Assembly (NCBI GenBank): GCA_964442525.1 | Contig: CAYTZO010000002.1 | Span: forward strand, 1 to 64,000 | Direction: 5' to 3' | DNA: 64,000 bases | Source: CAYTZO01 sp964442525 | GTDB lineage: Bacteria > Patescibacteriota > Microgenomatia > UBA10105 > UBA927 | In this document: positions 42,500-50,938 of the stretch, piece by piece | Numbering within the stretch: position 1 is the first letter of the stretch | Layout: the number at the start of each line of letters is the position of its first letter | Translations under genes and position numbers: made by a program | Notes under the pieces: model-generated | Told to the model about the DNA's origin: nothing | Databases searched by the model: none | Seen by the model: the letters and a program-made list of their open reading frames with translations, nothing else

Positions 42500-43971
42500 A
42501 TATTCTTATTGTCCTTATTGCTTCTGTTTGGATTGCCCGAATTCTTGCCAACGTCGCTTCCTATGTTCACTTGTGGTTTGTTAAAGAATACAGGGTTGAT
42601 CGCATGCTTATCCACTTAGGGACAAGGCAGGGAAGACGAATTCTGTTTTTGCCGTTTCGAAGACCGCCGGTTTCGCCAAAGGCGATTTTCCTCGTCTTTG
42701 CGACGCTTACGGCACTTTTTCTTTTATTCGTGAGCATGCCGGGAGTGCTTCTCTTTAAGCTTTTTCTCCTGGACGCAGTGAGTTTTCCGGTAACGTTTCT
42801 GTTTGTTTTGGCGGTAAACATACCGGTGGGGTTGTATCACCAACTGGTCATTCGTGCTGCAGTGGGAACGTTGCGGGCACACAAAAAGATGACGGTCGTG
42901 GGCATTACCGGCAGTTACGGAAAAACGTCAACCAAAGATTTTCTCTCAACGATCCTTTCTCAGCAGTTTCGTGTAATAAAAACCGAGGCGAGCAAAAATG
43001 CACCGATCGGTATCGCAGAGACAATCCTTTCCTCTCTCAAGCCCAACGATCAAATTTTCGTCGTTGAGATGGGTGCATATAAGAGGGGGGAGATTTTTCA
43101 GATGGCGCGCATGGTGCTCCCTGAGATTGCCATTCTTACGGCAATCAATCCCCAGCATCAGGATCTTTTTGGTTCAATAGAACATACCAAAAAAGCAAAA
43201 TATGAACTGGTGCAGGGGCTGGTCGGCAGGAAGCTTGTTATCTGTAATGCCGATACGTCCGGCACAAAGGAGATGGGGCAGTGGGCAGAGCGGGATGGTT
43301 ACGCCGTATGGTGGTACACGCGAAAAGATCAAAATTCAGAATTTAAAATTCAGAAAAGAAAAATTTTTTCTGCGGAAAATGTACATTCTGACATGAGAGG
43401 AGTTTCTTTCGACTGTCGTCTAGGTAAGGAGAAGGTGTCTGTTCAAGCGCGAGTGTTGGGTGAACATCAGACAAGCAATCTTCTCGCCGCAATGGCCGGC
43501 GCAGTTGCATGCGGCATGGATTTAGCTGCTGCGGCAAAAGCGGTGAGTTTTATCGTCCCGACCCCTAACGTTATGGAGCTAATCCCCGGCATACATGGAG
43601 CGACGTTTGTGAACGACACATTTAACAACAACCCCGACGCAGCAATTGCAGCGCTTCGCTTCCTTACCCAATTTCCGGGCAAAAAATTTCTGGTGTTTCA
43701 GCCTATGATCGAGCTCGGCAGTTTCACGAATAGCGCCCATAAAGAGGTCGGAGAACTGGCAGGACAGCTCTGCAGTGCAATTATTCTGACCAATCGCAAT
43801 TATTATGCAGCGTTTGAGCAGGGAGTAAGAAAAACTTCACGATCGGTCCCGGTCGTCGTATGGTCTCCCGCCCGCGCAGCAAAATATCTGCGCGAACATC
43901 TGACGAAGGGAGACGTCGTGTTATTTAAAGGGAAAGAAGCGGAAGGAGTATTCAGGCGCACGTATGTTTAA
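42496..43971 (+). CDS. murF: Membrane-anchored MurF-like ligase
   Basis: Of 491 residues, the first 125 or so hold about four hydrophobic segments in place of the normal MurF substrate domain. The Mur ligase core follows: VVGITGSYGKTSTKDFL (ATP loop, about residues 135-150), EMGAYKRGEI, TAINPQHQDLFGS and VNDTFNNNPDAAIAAL, which is MurF-typical. It would add D-Ala-D-Ala to the UDP-MurNAc-tripeptide. The membrane anchor could place it beside MraY. Overlaps both neighbours. Confidence 0.82.
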   Translation: MNILIVLIASVWIARILANVASYVHLWFVKEYRVDRMLIHLGTRQGRRILFLPFRRPPVSPKAIFLVFATLTALFLLFVSMPGVLLFKLFLLDAVSFPVTFLFVLAVNIPVGLYHQLVIRAAVGTLRAHKKMTVVGITGSYGKTSTKDFLSTILSQQFRVIKTEASKNAPIGIAETILSSLKPNDQIFVVEMGAYKRGEIFQMARMVLPEIAILTAINPQHQDLFGSIEHTKKAKYELVQGLVGRKLVICNADTSGTKEMGQWAERDGYAVWWYTRKDQNSEFKIQKRKIFSAENVHSDMRGVSFDCRLGKEKVSVQARVLGEHQTSNLLAAMAGAVACGMDLAAAAKAVSFIVPTPNVMELIPGIHGATFVNDTFNNNPDAAIAALRFLTQFPGKKFLVFQPMIELGSFTNSAHKEVGELAGQLCSAIILTNRNYYAAFEQGVRKTSRSVPVVVWSPARAAKYLREHLTKGDVVLFKGKEAEGVFRRTYV

Positions 43972-45178
43972 AAGACCTATCTCCTGTGCGCTTTCGCCAA
44001 ACACGGAAGGCGATGACGTGCGGCTTGCCCTCACGACAATGTTCAGGCCCTGGCAGTGGAAAAAAGGAAAAGCGATAACGCGGATAGAACAGTGGTTTGG
44101 TGATTATTTTAAAGCCTCAACGGTCGTGAGTTTTAACAGCGGCAGATCGGCGCTTTTGGCTATTTTAAAGTCTTTTGACATAGGTGACGGCGACGACGTA
44201 CTTCTTCAGGCGTTTACCTGCGTCGCGGTACCCGATGCGATCCTCTGGACGGGCGCACGCCCGGTGTTTGTCGACATCGATGATTTTTTAAATATCGATC
44301 CCGGCCAGATAGAAAAACGTATAACGAAGAAAACCAAAGCAATTATTGTGCAGCATACCTTTGGCATCCCTGCCCAGATGGAGAGGATTGCCGCCCTTGC
44401 GAAACGCCATAACATTCTTCTTATCGAAGACTGCGCGCACGGGCTTGGCGCATCGTATAAGGGAAAAACGATCGGTTCCCTGGGGGATGCTGCATTTTTT
44501 AGTTTCGGCAGGGACAAGGTGATCTCGAGCGTGTGGGGTGGGGTAGCGCTCGTCCACGACGACTGTCCGGTGCCAAATGCCAAATTAAAACTAAAAGAAA
44601 TTCAAAAAAGTCTTCCAATCCCGAATAATTTTTGGATATTTCAGCAGCTTTTGCACCCAGTCGCCTTCTCTGTCATCCTAAGATTGTACGACGTCGGTAT
44701 CGGAAAAATTCTGCTTGTTCTTCTCCAAAAACTTCGGCTGCTTTCCCTGCCGGTGTATGAGGCAGAAAAAACCGGGGGAAGGCCGCGCGGGTTTCCGGCC
44801 AAATTCCCTAATGCACTCGCTATCCTTCTGGGCAACCAACTGCCAAAGCTTATCCGCTATAACCAGCAGAGAAAAAAGATCGCACGTTTATATCAAAAAA
44901 ATCTTGACGGACAGCAGATTGTCCCGGGCGCGATCTACCTTCGGTATCCGTTCTATTCCCATGATCCGGAGAAGTTGCGGCAGCGCGCAAAGAAAGAGGG
45001 TATACTTTTGGGAAACTGGTACCATCATGTCATAGATCCGACCGGCGCCGATCTTCCCGCCGTCGGATACACCGCGGGGTCCTGCCCAAAAGCGGAAAAG
45101 GCGGCGTCAAACGTCGTAAATCTTCCCACAAGAATATCAGAGCAAGAAGCCCGAAAAGTTCTTGAGGTCCTCTCATGA
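43964..45178 (+). CDS. DegT/DnrJ/EryC1/StrS family PLP aminotransferase
   Basis: A 404-residue protein in the sugar aminotransferase family: VVSFNSGRSALLAIL near the start, LLQAFTCVAVPDAILWTGARPVFVDID, LIEDCAHGLGASYKGK, and FSFGRDKVISS with K185 as the PLP lysine. Members aminate nucleotide-linked keto-sugars with glutamate. No partner sugar dehydratase lies nearby in the cell-wall cluster, so its substrate is unknown; it could also act on a cell-wall precursor. It overlaps murF by 8 bp and the next gene by 4 bp. Confidence 0.85.
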   Translation: MFKRPISCALSPNTEGDDVRLALTTMFRPWQWKKGKAITRIEQWFGDYFKASTVVSFNSGRSALLAILKSFDIGDGDDVLLQAFTCVAVPDAILWTGARPVFVDIDDFLNIDPGQIEKRITKKTKAIIVQHTFGIPAQMERIAALAKRHNILLIEDCAHGLGASYKGKTIGSLGDAAFFSFGRDKVISSVWGGVALVHDDCPVPNAKLKLKEIQKSLPIPNNFWIFQQLLHPVAFSVILRLYDVGIGKILLVLLQKLRLLSLPVYEAEKTGGRPRGFPAKFPNALAILLGNQLPKLIRYNQQRKKIARLYQKNLDGQQIVPGAIYLRYPFYSHDPEKLRQRAKKEGILLGNWYHHVIDPTGADLPAVGYTAGSCPKAEKAASNVVNLPTRISEQEARKVLEVLS

Positions 45179-45762
45179 GAAAAGTTCAGGCGAAGCGCCT
45201 AGTAGTTGGCTCCATGGCTACCAATTGTTACCTTGTGGGCGACAGTATCATTGACCCCGGCGACGATGCCGAGTACATCATGGCACATCAAAAGAAGCCC
45301 TCTTTGGTAGTCGCAACCCATGGCCATTTTGATCATGTTATGGCTGCATGGGCAATTTGTCTTGCCTACCGCATCCCATTTGCTTTGCATGGCGCTGATG
45401 AGTTTTTGCTTTCCCGCATGCAGGAGAGCGCAAAACACTTTTTGCATCTCGGAGCGGTTGATCCGCCGCCCAAAATCACGAGGTACCTTCGCGACGGAGA
45501 GAAAATCGGGGATCTTACGGTTTTCCATACGCCGGGACATACACCGGGCAGTATTTGTCTGGTTGGGGAAGGAGTAATTTTTACCGGTGATACGATATTT
45601 GCCGGCGGAGCGGTCGGAAGAACGGACTTCTCGTATTCGAGCTTGGCCGATCTAAAAAAATCATTACAGAAGATTTTTTCCTTGCCCTCGGACACAGCAA
45701 TATTGCCGGGGCACGGGACAGAGACGAGCGTGGGCGCGGAAATTCGTCTTCATGCGATATAA
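45175..45762 (+). CDS. Metallo-beta-lactamase-fold hydrolase (glyoxalase II-like)
   Basis: The 195-residue protein has the metal motif HGHFDH (H49-H54), FHTPGHTPGS and TGDTIFAGGAVGRTDF, the usual glyoxalase II-like order, and ends ILPGHGTET. Such proteins hydrolyse thioesters or similar bonds with two metal ions. At this length it is the small stand-alone form. Its stop codon overlaps the -10 of the next gene. Confidence 0.85.
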   Translation: MRKVQAKRLVVGSMATNCYLVGDSIIDPGDDAEYIMAHQKKPSLVVATHGHFDHVMAAWAICLAYRIPFALHGADEFLLSRMQESAKHFLHLGAVDPPPKITRYLRDGEKIGDLTVFHTPGHTPGSICLVGEGVIFTGDTIFAGGAVGRTDFSYSSLADLKKSLQKIFSLPSDTAILPGHGTETSVGAEIRLHAI

Positions 45763-45769
45763 TAATGCC
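45758..45769 (+). promoter_or_regulatory. Leaderless-type -10 before the 4-TM protein gene
   Basis: A consensus TATAAT (45758-45763) overlaps the preceding stop codon and is followed by six bases (AATGCC) and ATG. No clear -35 is present. Confidence 0.55.
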
Positions 45770-46108
45770 ATGGTAAAGATCATAGCGAACTGGTTTGTGA
45801 GTGCGATCGCCCTTTATGTTGTCGCAAAACTCGTGCCGGGAATATCACTGGGAGGCTTTACGAGTGCGCTGGTTGCGGTTGTTGTTATTGGTTTTGTTAA
45901 CGCGCTCCTCAAGCCGATTCTCTTTCTCTTGACGCTTCCGGTCACCGTCCTCACCCTTGGCCTTTTTACGTTTATCGTCAATGCGCTTCTGTTTCTTCTT
46001 GCAGGAAACCTGGTAAGCTGGTTCCAAGTGCATAGCTTTGGCTCAGCGCTTATCGGATCGATACTCCTATCCGTTGTTTCGGCCATCCTCCACGCGCTTG
46101 TCCGCTAA
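45770..46108 (+). CDS. Four-TM membrane protein (PF04020 'phage holin family 4'-like)
   Basis: ATG 45770 follows the -10 box by 6 bp; the in-frame ATG at 45752 is inside the previous gene. The 112-residue product has four membrane helices with the family patterns LVPGISLGGFTSALV, NALLKPILFLLTLPVTVLTLG and FIVNALLFLLAG. This family (YvlD-like) is widespread in non-phage genomes; the holin name is historical. The function is not known. No other phage gene is nearby. Confidence 0.8.
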   Translation: MVKIIANWFVSAIALYVVAKLVPGISLGGFTSALVAVVVIGFVNALLKPILFLLTLPVTVLTLGLFTFIVNALLFLLAGNLVSWFQVHSFGSALIGSILLSVVSAILHALVR

Positions 46109-46126
46109 CATATTATATATAGAGAT

Positions 46127-46157
46127 AAAGAGAGGGTATATTTTCCAAACTCTCTTT
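46127..46157 (+). terminator. Possible hairpin after the 4-TM protein gene
   Basis: AAAGAGAG (46127-46134) pairs with CTCTCTTT (46150-46157) around a 15-base loop, followed by TTGG. The stem is AT-rich, the loop large and the U-run short, so this is a weak terminator candidate. Confidence 0.3.
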
Positions 46158-46162
46158 TGGAG

Positions 46163-46174
46163 TACAATATCGCT
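46163..46174 (+). promoter_or_regulatory. Leaderless-type -10 before the femX-like gene
   Basis: TACAAT (46163-46168) is followed by six bases (ATCGCT) and ATG at 46175. No ribosome binding site and no convincing -35. Confidence 0.5.
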
Positions 46175-47185
46175 ATGGCTATAGCTATCCGGCCGATTGA
46201 GTCAAAAGACGTTTGGGAACGCTTTGTCCTTGCTACCCAACCGACGGCGCTTTTTCAGAGTTGGCTGTGGGGAGAGGTTGAACAAAACCGCGGAATTACG
46301 CTGTGGAGGTTTGGAGTTTTTCGCGAGAGCGAACTCATCGGCGTCTTTCAGGTTTTTAAGGTGACGGCAAAACGGGGAACGTTTCTCCACGTGCGCCACG
46401 GCCCGGTTCTCACTCATCACAGCATCGAAATGTACAGGACGGTTCTCTCGCACCTTACGGACCTGGCCGGAGGGGAGAACGCATGGTTTATCCGCATGAG
46501 TCCTCAAATACCTGATTCTCCTGCCGATCAGCGGCTTTTGCGGAAACTTTCTCTCAGGCCATCTGCAATCCATGCCATGGACGCCGAGCACTGTTGGGTA
46601 CTTGATATAACCGCTTCCGAACCGGAGCTTCTGGCCGGCATGCGCAAAACGACGCGCTATGAAATCCGACGCGCGGAAAGACTGGGGGTAAACGTACGCG
46701 CTTCCACTGATCCAAAAGACTTGATCCATTTCTCCAAGCTCTACAAGTTTACCTCACAGCGACAGGGATTTGTGCCTCATCGGGGGATTGAGGAAGAGTT
46801 TAAGGCATTTACCAAAGCAGGGATGGCCGTTCTTTTTCTGGGAAGCTACAAAAATAACATTCTGGCGGCTGCAATCATTTTATATTACGGCCCTCAGGCG
46901 ATTTACCACCATGCTGCCTCAGTCCCGACGCATATCCCCGTCTCTTATCTCGTTCAGTGGAGCGCAATAAAGGAGGCTAAAAAAAGAGGGAAAAAAGTAT
47001 ACAATTTTTGGGGAATAGCTCCTGATGATAGTCCAAATCATCCCTGGCGCGGCATTACGCTTTTTAAGAAGGGTTTTGGCGGAAAAGAAGCCGGCTTTAT
47101 TCACGCACACGATCTGCCGCTTTCCCCACTCTATACCGTCTCCCGCATGGTAGAGACGATAAGGAAGCGAGTAAAACATTACTAG
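46175..47185 (+). CDS. FemX/FemAB-family peptidoglycan bridge aminoacyltransferase
   Basis: The ATG at 46175 gives 336 residues. Two GNAT-like domains follow the FemABX pattern: LFQSWLWGEVEQNRG, IRMSPQIPD, LRKTTRYEIRRAERLGV-type loop (here MRKTTRYEIRRAERLGV), then GSYKNNILAAAIILYYG, YHHAASVP and the C-terminal KKVYNFWGIAPDDSPNHPWRGITLFKKGFGG. FemX-type enzymes use aminoacyl-tRNA to add the first bridge residue to the stem-peptide side chain of lipid II. Its presence between murF and mraY suggests interpeptide bridges in this organism. Confidence 0.85.
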   Translation: MAIAIRPIESKDVWERFVLATQPTALFQSWLWGEVEQNRGITLWRFGVFRESELIGVFQVFKVTAKRGTFLHVRHGPVLTHHSIEMYRTVLSHLTDLAGGENAWFIRMSPQIPDSPADQRLLRKLSLRPSAIHAMDAEHCWVLDITASEPELLAGMRKTTRYEIRRAERLGVNVRASTDPKDLIHFSKLYKFTSQRQGFVPHRGIEEEFKAFTKAGMAVLFLGSYKNNILAAAIILYYGPQAIYHHAASVPTHIPVSYLVQWSAIKEAKKRGKKVYNFWGIAPDDSPNHPWRGITLFKKGFGGKEAGFIHAHDLPLSPLYTVSRMVETIRKRVKHY

Positions 47186-47197
47186 GACCCTCTCTGT

Positions 47198-47226
47198 TTG
47201 TAATTTGATCGTCGAATTCTTATACT
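47198..47226 (+). promoter_or_regulatory. Promoter of the dgkA-mraY-ftsW-murG-ftsQ segment
   Basis: TTGTAA (47198-47203), a 17-bp spacer and TATACT (47221-47226) lie 18 bases before the dgkA ATG, giving a short leader of about 11 bases that includes AGGG as a possible ribosome binding site. Confidence 0.55.
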
Positions 47227-47244
47227 TAGGGAAGAGCCCAGGGT

Positions 47245-47610
47245 ATGAAAGAAGTATTGCGCCGGCACCATATATCATTTAAAAACGCATTTGCCGGATT
47301 TTTCTGGGCCATACGGACCCAACCAAACTTTAGAGTTCATTTTACCCTTGCGGTCTTTGCCCTTATCTTAGGGGTAATTTTGCAGATAACTAAAATAGAG
47401 ATGGTCATTATCGTGTTTACGATCGTTTTAGTTTTGGCCGCAGAGATGATAAACACCTCGCTTGAGTCAATGACGGACCTGGTTACAAAGGAATGGCGGC
47501 AGGAGGCAAAAATTGCCAAAGATGTTTCTGCCGGCATGGTGCTTCTCACGAGTTTTGGCGCGGTCGCTGTGGGTCTATTTATTTTTTTGCCCTACCTGCG
47601 TTTCTGGTAA
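47245..47610 (+). CDS. dgkA: Diacylglycerol/undecaprenol kinase (DgkA family)
   Basis: A 121-residue membrane enzyme with three helices. The conserved block LAAEMINTSLESMTDL (about residues 65-80) contains the catalytic Glu and the ENTxxE-like motif, and AKDVSAGMVLL follows, as in DgkA. In Gram-positive bacteria the orthologue phosphorylates undecaprenol, giving carrier lipid for peptidoglycan and glycans. Its place beside mraY supports undecaprenol as the substrate here. Confidence 0.88.
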   Translation: MKEVLRRHHISFKNAFAGFFWAIRTQPNFRVHFTLAVFALILGVILQITKIEMVIIVFTIVLVLAAEMINTSLESMTDLVTKEWRQEAKIAKDVSAGMVLLTSFGAVAVGLFIFLPYLRFW

Positions 47611-47622
47611 AACCTAAACGGT

Positions 47623-48672
47623 ATGACGGTGCTACTAGGGATTCTGTTGTTTTCATGGATCGTTACGAGTATCCTCTCCATACCGTTTATACGGCTTCTT
47701 TATAAATGGCGTTTTCAGCGCCTGCGTCAGAGGACCCGAGACGCATTTAATCAACGGACGCCGATTTTTGACCGTTTTCATAGTTCCAAAGCAGGTACTC
47801 CTGTGGGAGGGGGTGCGCTCGTTATTGCCGTTACCGTCCTTCTTTTCCCGGTCGTCCTTCTGCTCATGTACTATTTTTGGATTCCTTTCACCTCGGTTTA
47901 CCCAAAAGCGAGCGAAATAAAAATTCTCATTTTCACTTTTCTCTCGTTCGGGCTTTTAGGGCTTCTCGATGACATGAAAAAGACGTTTTTGTGGGCAAAG
48001 TCGGGTTTTTTCGGTCTGCGCCTTCGGCACAAATTGACCCTTGAGGTCATTCTCGCGTCCCTCGTCGGTTTTTGGCTGACGTATGATTTAAAGATTAGCA
48101 TCTTTTACGTACCATTTATCGGCGTTATTCAAATGGGGTGGTTTTTTGTCCCTTTTGCGGTATTTGTGATTATTGCATTCGCCAACGCATTTAATATTAC
48201 CGACGGCCTTGACGGGCTCGCAAGCGGAATACTTATGATTGCACTTCTGGCATTTTGGCTTCTCTCTGCTTCTATTCTCGATACGCCGCTGTCCGTTTTT
48301 ATTGCGTTGTGGCTGGGAGCGCTTCTTGCGTTTCTCTATTTTAATGTACACCCGGCCAGACTCTTTTTAGGCGATGTAGGGGCGCTCTCTTTTGGGGCAA
48401 CGCTCGCTGTCGTGGGACTGGTACTCGGGAAAGCGGCCGCGCTTGTCGTGATCGGAGGAGTTTTTGTCATTGAGGCGGCATCTTCTCTGTTGCAGCTCAT
48501 GTGGAAAAAACTTTTTGGCCGGAAACTTTTTGACGTCGCGCCGCTCCACCTGTGGCTACAATACAAGGGCTGGGAAGAGGCAAAAATCGTAATGCGTTTT
48601 TGGATAATTTCCATCATCCTGGCGTTCATCGGACTGTGGCTTGCGCTTCTCATTCGGCCTGCATCACTCTAG
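47623..48672 (+). CDS. mraY: Phospho-MurNAc-pentapeptide transferase MraY (altered His motif)
   Basis: A 349-residue polytopic enzyme (about ten helices) with SKAGTPVGGGAL, the Asp pair D116-D117 in LGLLDDMKK, NAFNITDGLDGLA (N191-D194) and FLGDVGALSFGA (D251), all MraY signatures. The C-terminal motif usually written APIHHH is APLHLW here: H309 is kept, the second and third His are Leu310 and Trp311. It makes lipid I from UDP-MurNAc-pentapeptide and undecaprenyl phosphate. The related WecA family is less likely given the KAGTP motif and neighbours. Confidence 0.88.
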   Translation: MTVLLGILLFSWIVTSILSIPFIRLLYKWRFQRLRQRTRDAFNQRTPIFDRFHSSKAGTPVGGGALVIAVTVLLFPVVLLLMYYFWIPFTSVYPKASEIKILIFTFLSFGLLGLLDDMKKTFLWAKSGFFGLRLRHKLTLEVILASLVGFWLTYDLKISIFYVPFIGVIQMGWFFVPFAVFVIIAFANAFNITDGLDGLASGILMIALLAFWLLSASILDTPLSVFIALWLGALLAFLYFNVHPARLFLGDVGALSFGATLAVVGLVLGKAAALVVIGGVFVIEAASSLLQLMWKKLFGRKLFDVAPLHLWLQYKGWEEAKIVMRFWIISIILAFIGLWLALLIRPASL

Positions 48673-48676
48673 TATC

Positions 48677-49810
48677 ATGGTGAGTTTCTCCACACTATTT
48701 CATGCGCGCAGACCAAGCCCGAAAGAGAGGGAAAAAACGGTGAAGCTTCATGCGGCCGATGCATGGTTGACCATTACGATTATTATATTAGGACTGTTTG
48801 GAATGCTCATGGTATACGACGCATCTGTGGCTATCGCCATCCGTGATTTTTCGGATCAGTATCGTTTTGTGCGGGATCAGTTTCGGTGGCTTCTGGCAGG
48901 AGGCAGCGTGTTCTTTGTTTTGTCGCACCTTGATTATCACCGGTGGTATAAACTCGCACTTCCGTTTCTCCTTCTCACACTTTTTCTGTTGGTGCTTATA
49001 TTTATTCCGGGTATAGGTATCGCTGCCCTCGGTGCTCGCAGGTGGATCAACGCAGGTTTTTTTGTGTTCCAGCCTGCGGAACTGGCAAAGCTGGCTCTTG
49101 TTGTTTACCTGGCTGCGTGGTTTTCCTTCCAGGAGAAACACCGAACCGGCGCATTCCTTTTACTCGTTGTTATGGTCGCGGGACTGATTGTCGCCGAGCC
49201 GGACCTTGGTACTTCCCTCATTATTTTAGCAACCGCCGTGACCATATATTTTCTCTCCGGCGCGCCATTGTGGCAATTTTTCGTTTTAATCCCGATTTTT
49301 ATTGCCGGCGTATCGGGGCTCGCGATTTTTTCTCCGTACCGGCTCCAGCGCATTACCACATTTCTTCGTCCCGAGACCGACCCCCTTGGTGCCTCCTATC
49401 AGATACGGCAGGTGCTCTTGGCGCTGGGATCCGGAGGGTGGTTTGGAATCGGCATCGGTCAGTCGAGACAGAAATATATGTATCTTCCCGAAGCCAATAC
49501 CGATTCCATATTTGCGATCGTAGGCGAGGAGTTGGGATTTATCGGCGCGGCGGTTCTCGTAGTTTTATTTTTGTTTCTCGTATGGCGGGGTTTGCGCATT
49601 GCCAAGCGTGCACCGGATAATTTTGGCAGGCTTTTGGCGCTCGGGATATCCTCGTGGATCGGTATTCAGGCAATGCTTAATCTTGCCGCCATGGTTGCTC
49701 TCGTGCCCCTCACCGGTATCCCGCTGCCCCTTGTTTCCTACGGGGGATCAAGCCTTATAATGACACTGGCAGCCCTCGGCATTCTTTTAAACATCAGCAG
49801 GTTTCGGTAA
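48677..49810 (+). CDS. ftsW: Septal peptidoglycan polymerase FtsW
   Basis: From ATG 48677 the product is 377 residues with about ten helices. SEDS-family signatures are present: GARRWINAGFFVFQPAELAKLALVVYLA, AEPDLGTSLIILAT, LALGSGGWFGIGIGQSRQKYMYLPEANTDSIFAIVGEELGFIG and GIPLPLVSYGGSSLIMTLAALGILLNISR. Position next to murG and ftsQ favours FtsW over RodA; a RodA-like paralogue is at 57930. It polymerises glycan from lipid II together with FtsI. Confidence 0.93.
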   Translation: MVSFSTLFHARRPSPKEREKTVKLHAADAWLTITIIILGLFGMLMVYDASVAIAIRDFSDQYRFVRDQFRWLLAGGSVFFVLSHLDYHRWYKLALPFLLLTLFLLVLIFIPGIGIAALGARRWINAGFFVFQPAELAKLALVVYLAAWFSFQEKHRTGAFLLLVVMVAGLIVAEPDLGTSLIILATAVTIYFLSGAPLWQFFVLIPIFIAGVSGLAIFSPYRLQRITTFLRPETDPLGASYQIRQVLLALGSGGWFGIGIGQSRQKYMYLPEANTDSIFAIVGEELGFIGAAVLVVLFLFLVWRGLRIAKRAPDNFGRLLALGISSWIGIQAMLNLAAMVALVPLTGIPLPLVSYGGSSLIMTLAALGILLNISRFR

Positions 49811-49813
49811 TCT

Positions 49814-50938
49814 ATGACAAAAAGTAAGCAGATAAAAATACTTGTTACCGGAGGTCACATCACTCCTGCTATTGCCGTTATCGAAGAGCTGCGGATGAGG
49901 TTTCCCGACTGGGAGATTGCACTTGCGGGAAGAAGTTATGCGTTCGATCGGGAACGCACACCATCCGAAGAAAAGCGGTTGGCAGGCCGCTCCCATATGC
50001 GTTTTATCCCCATTGAGACAGGGAGACTTACGCGCACATGGAGCGTTCATACGTTTCTCTCGCTCCTCAAAATTCCGCGGGGATTCGTGCAGGCATGGCG
50101 CCTCCTTATCCGGGAAAAGCCCGCTATAATCCTCTCATTTGGAGGATACGTCGCGCTTCCTGTCGTGATAGGCGGGTGGCTTCTGGGCATCCCGTCAGTG
50201 ACACATGAACAAACGCGCGTCATTGGTTTGGCAAACCGACTCATCGAGTTGCTTGCAAAAAAAATCGCAATAAGTTTTCCGGATCAACAACATCGCTATC
50301 TCCAGTCGAAAGTTGTCTATACGGGTTTGCCCATCCGGAAAGAAATGTTAAACGTGCCAAAAAATTTCTCTTTGCCCATACAGACAACACTTCCTATCGT
50401 ATTTATTACCGGAGGAAGTACTGGCGCCAGATCGATGAATGAAGTTCTGTTTGCCTGTTTGCCGGAGCTCGTAAAAAAATATATGGTAATACACCAAACC
50501 GGTTCACTTTCTCTTGCCAGGGCGAAAGACATAAAGGAGGGTCTTCCTCCCGGTGAGCGCTCCCGCTACCACGTGCTTCAATATGTCGATATGCCGGCAT
50601 ATGCATGGATTTTTTACCGTGCGCATTTTCTTATCGGCAGGAGCGGTGCAAACACTGTAGGAGAGGCAGCAACCATCGGAAAAGTAGCCATCTGGATTCC
50701 TCTGCCCTGGTCGTCGGGCGGTGAGCAGAAAGCAAACGCCGGCTACCTTGCCGGGGCCGGCTCAAGCATCGTGATAGATCAGCGGGCGCTTACGCCAGCG
50801 ACCCTGCTTGCCACTATTGGGCAAATGGAATCTGACTTTGACTCGTATCAAGCTCATGCAAAATCTTTTGCCCGCAGCATGCCCCGCGATGGAGCACGTC
50901 GGGTGGTTGATCTTTTATGCGACGTCCTACGGGTATAA
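49814..50938 (+). CDS. murG: UDP-GlcNAc:lipid I GlcNAc transferase MurG
   Basis: A 374-residue GT28 GT-B enzyme. The N-domain has LVTGGHITPAIAV, where the usual GGTGGH loop is reduced to TGGH, and ILSFGGYVALPVV. The C-domain has FITGGSTGARSMNEVL, FLIGRSGANTVGEAATIGKVAIWIPLP and SSGGEQKANAGYL, all MurG-like. It converts lipid I to lipid II at the inner leaflet. Its end overlaps ftsQ by 22 bp. Confidence 0.92.
   Translation: MTKSKQIKILVTGGHITPAIAVIEELRMRFPDWEIALAGRSYAFDRERTPSEEKRLAGRSHMRFIPIETGRLTRTWSVHTFLSLLKIPRGFVQAWRLLIREKPAIILSFGGYVALPVVIGGWLLGIPSVTHEQTRVIGLANRLIELLAKKIAISFPDQQHRYLQSKVVYTGLPIRKEMLNVPKNFSLPIQTTLPIVFITGGSTGARSMNEVLFACLPELVKKYMVIHQTGSLSLARAKDIKEGLPPGERSRYHVLQYVDMPAYAWIFYRAHFLIGRSGANTVGEAATIGKVAIWIPLPWSSGGEQKANAGYLAGAGSSIVIDQRALTPATLLATIGQMESDFDSYQAHAKSFARSMPRDGARRVVDLLCDVLRV

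Noticed and set aside
45770..46108. Holin gene as evidence of prophage
   Set aside because: PF04020-type 4-TM proteins are common in bacterial chromosomes and no other phage gene occurs in the window.
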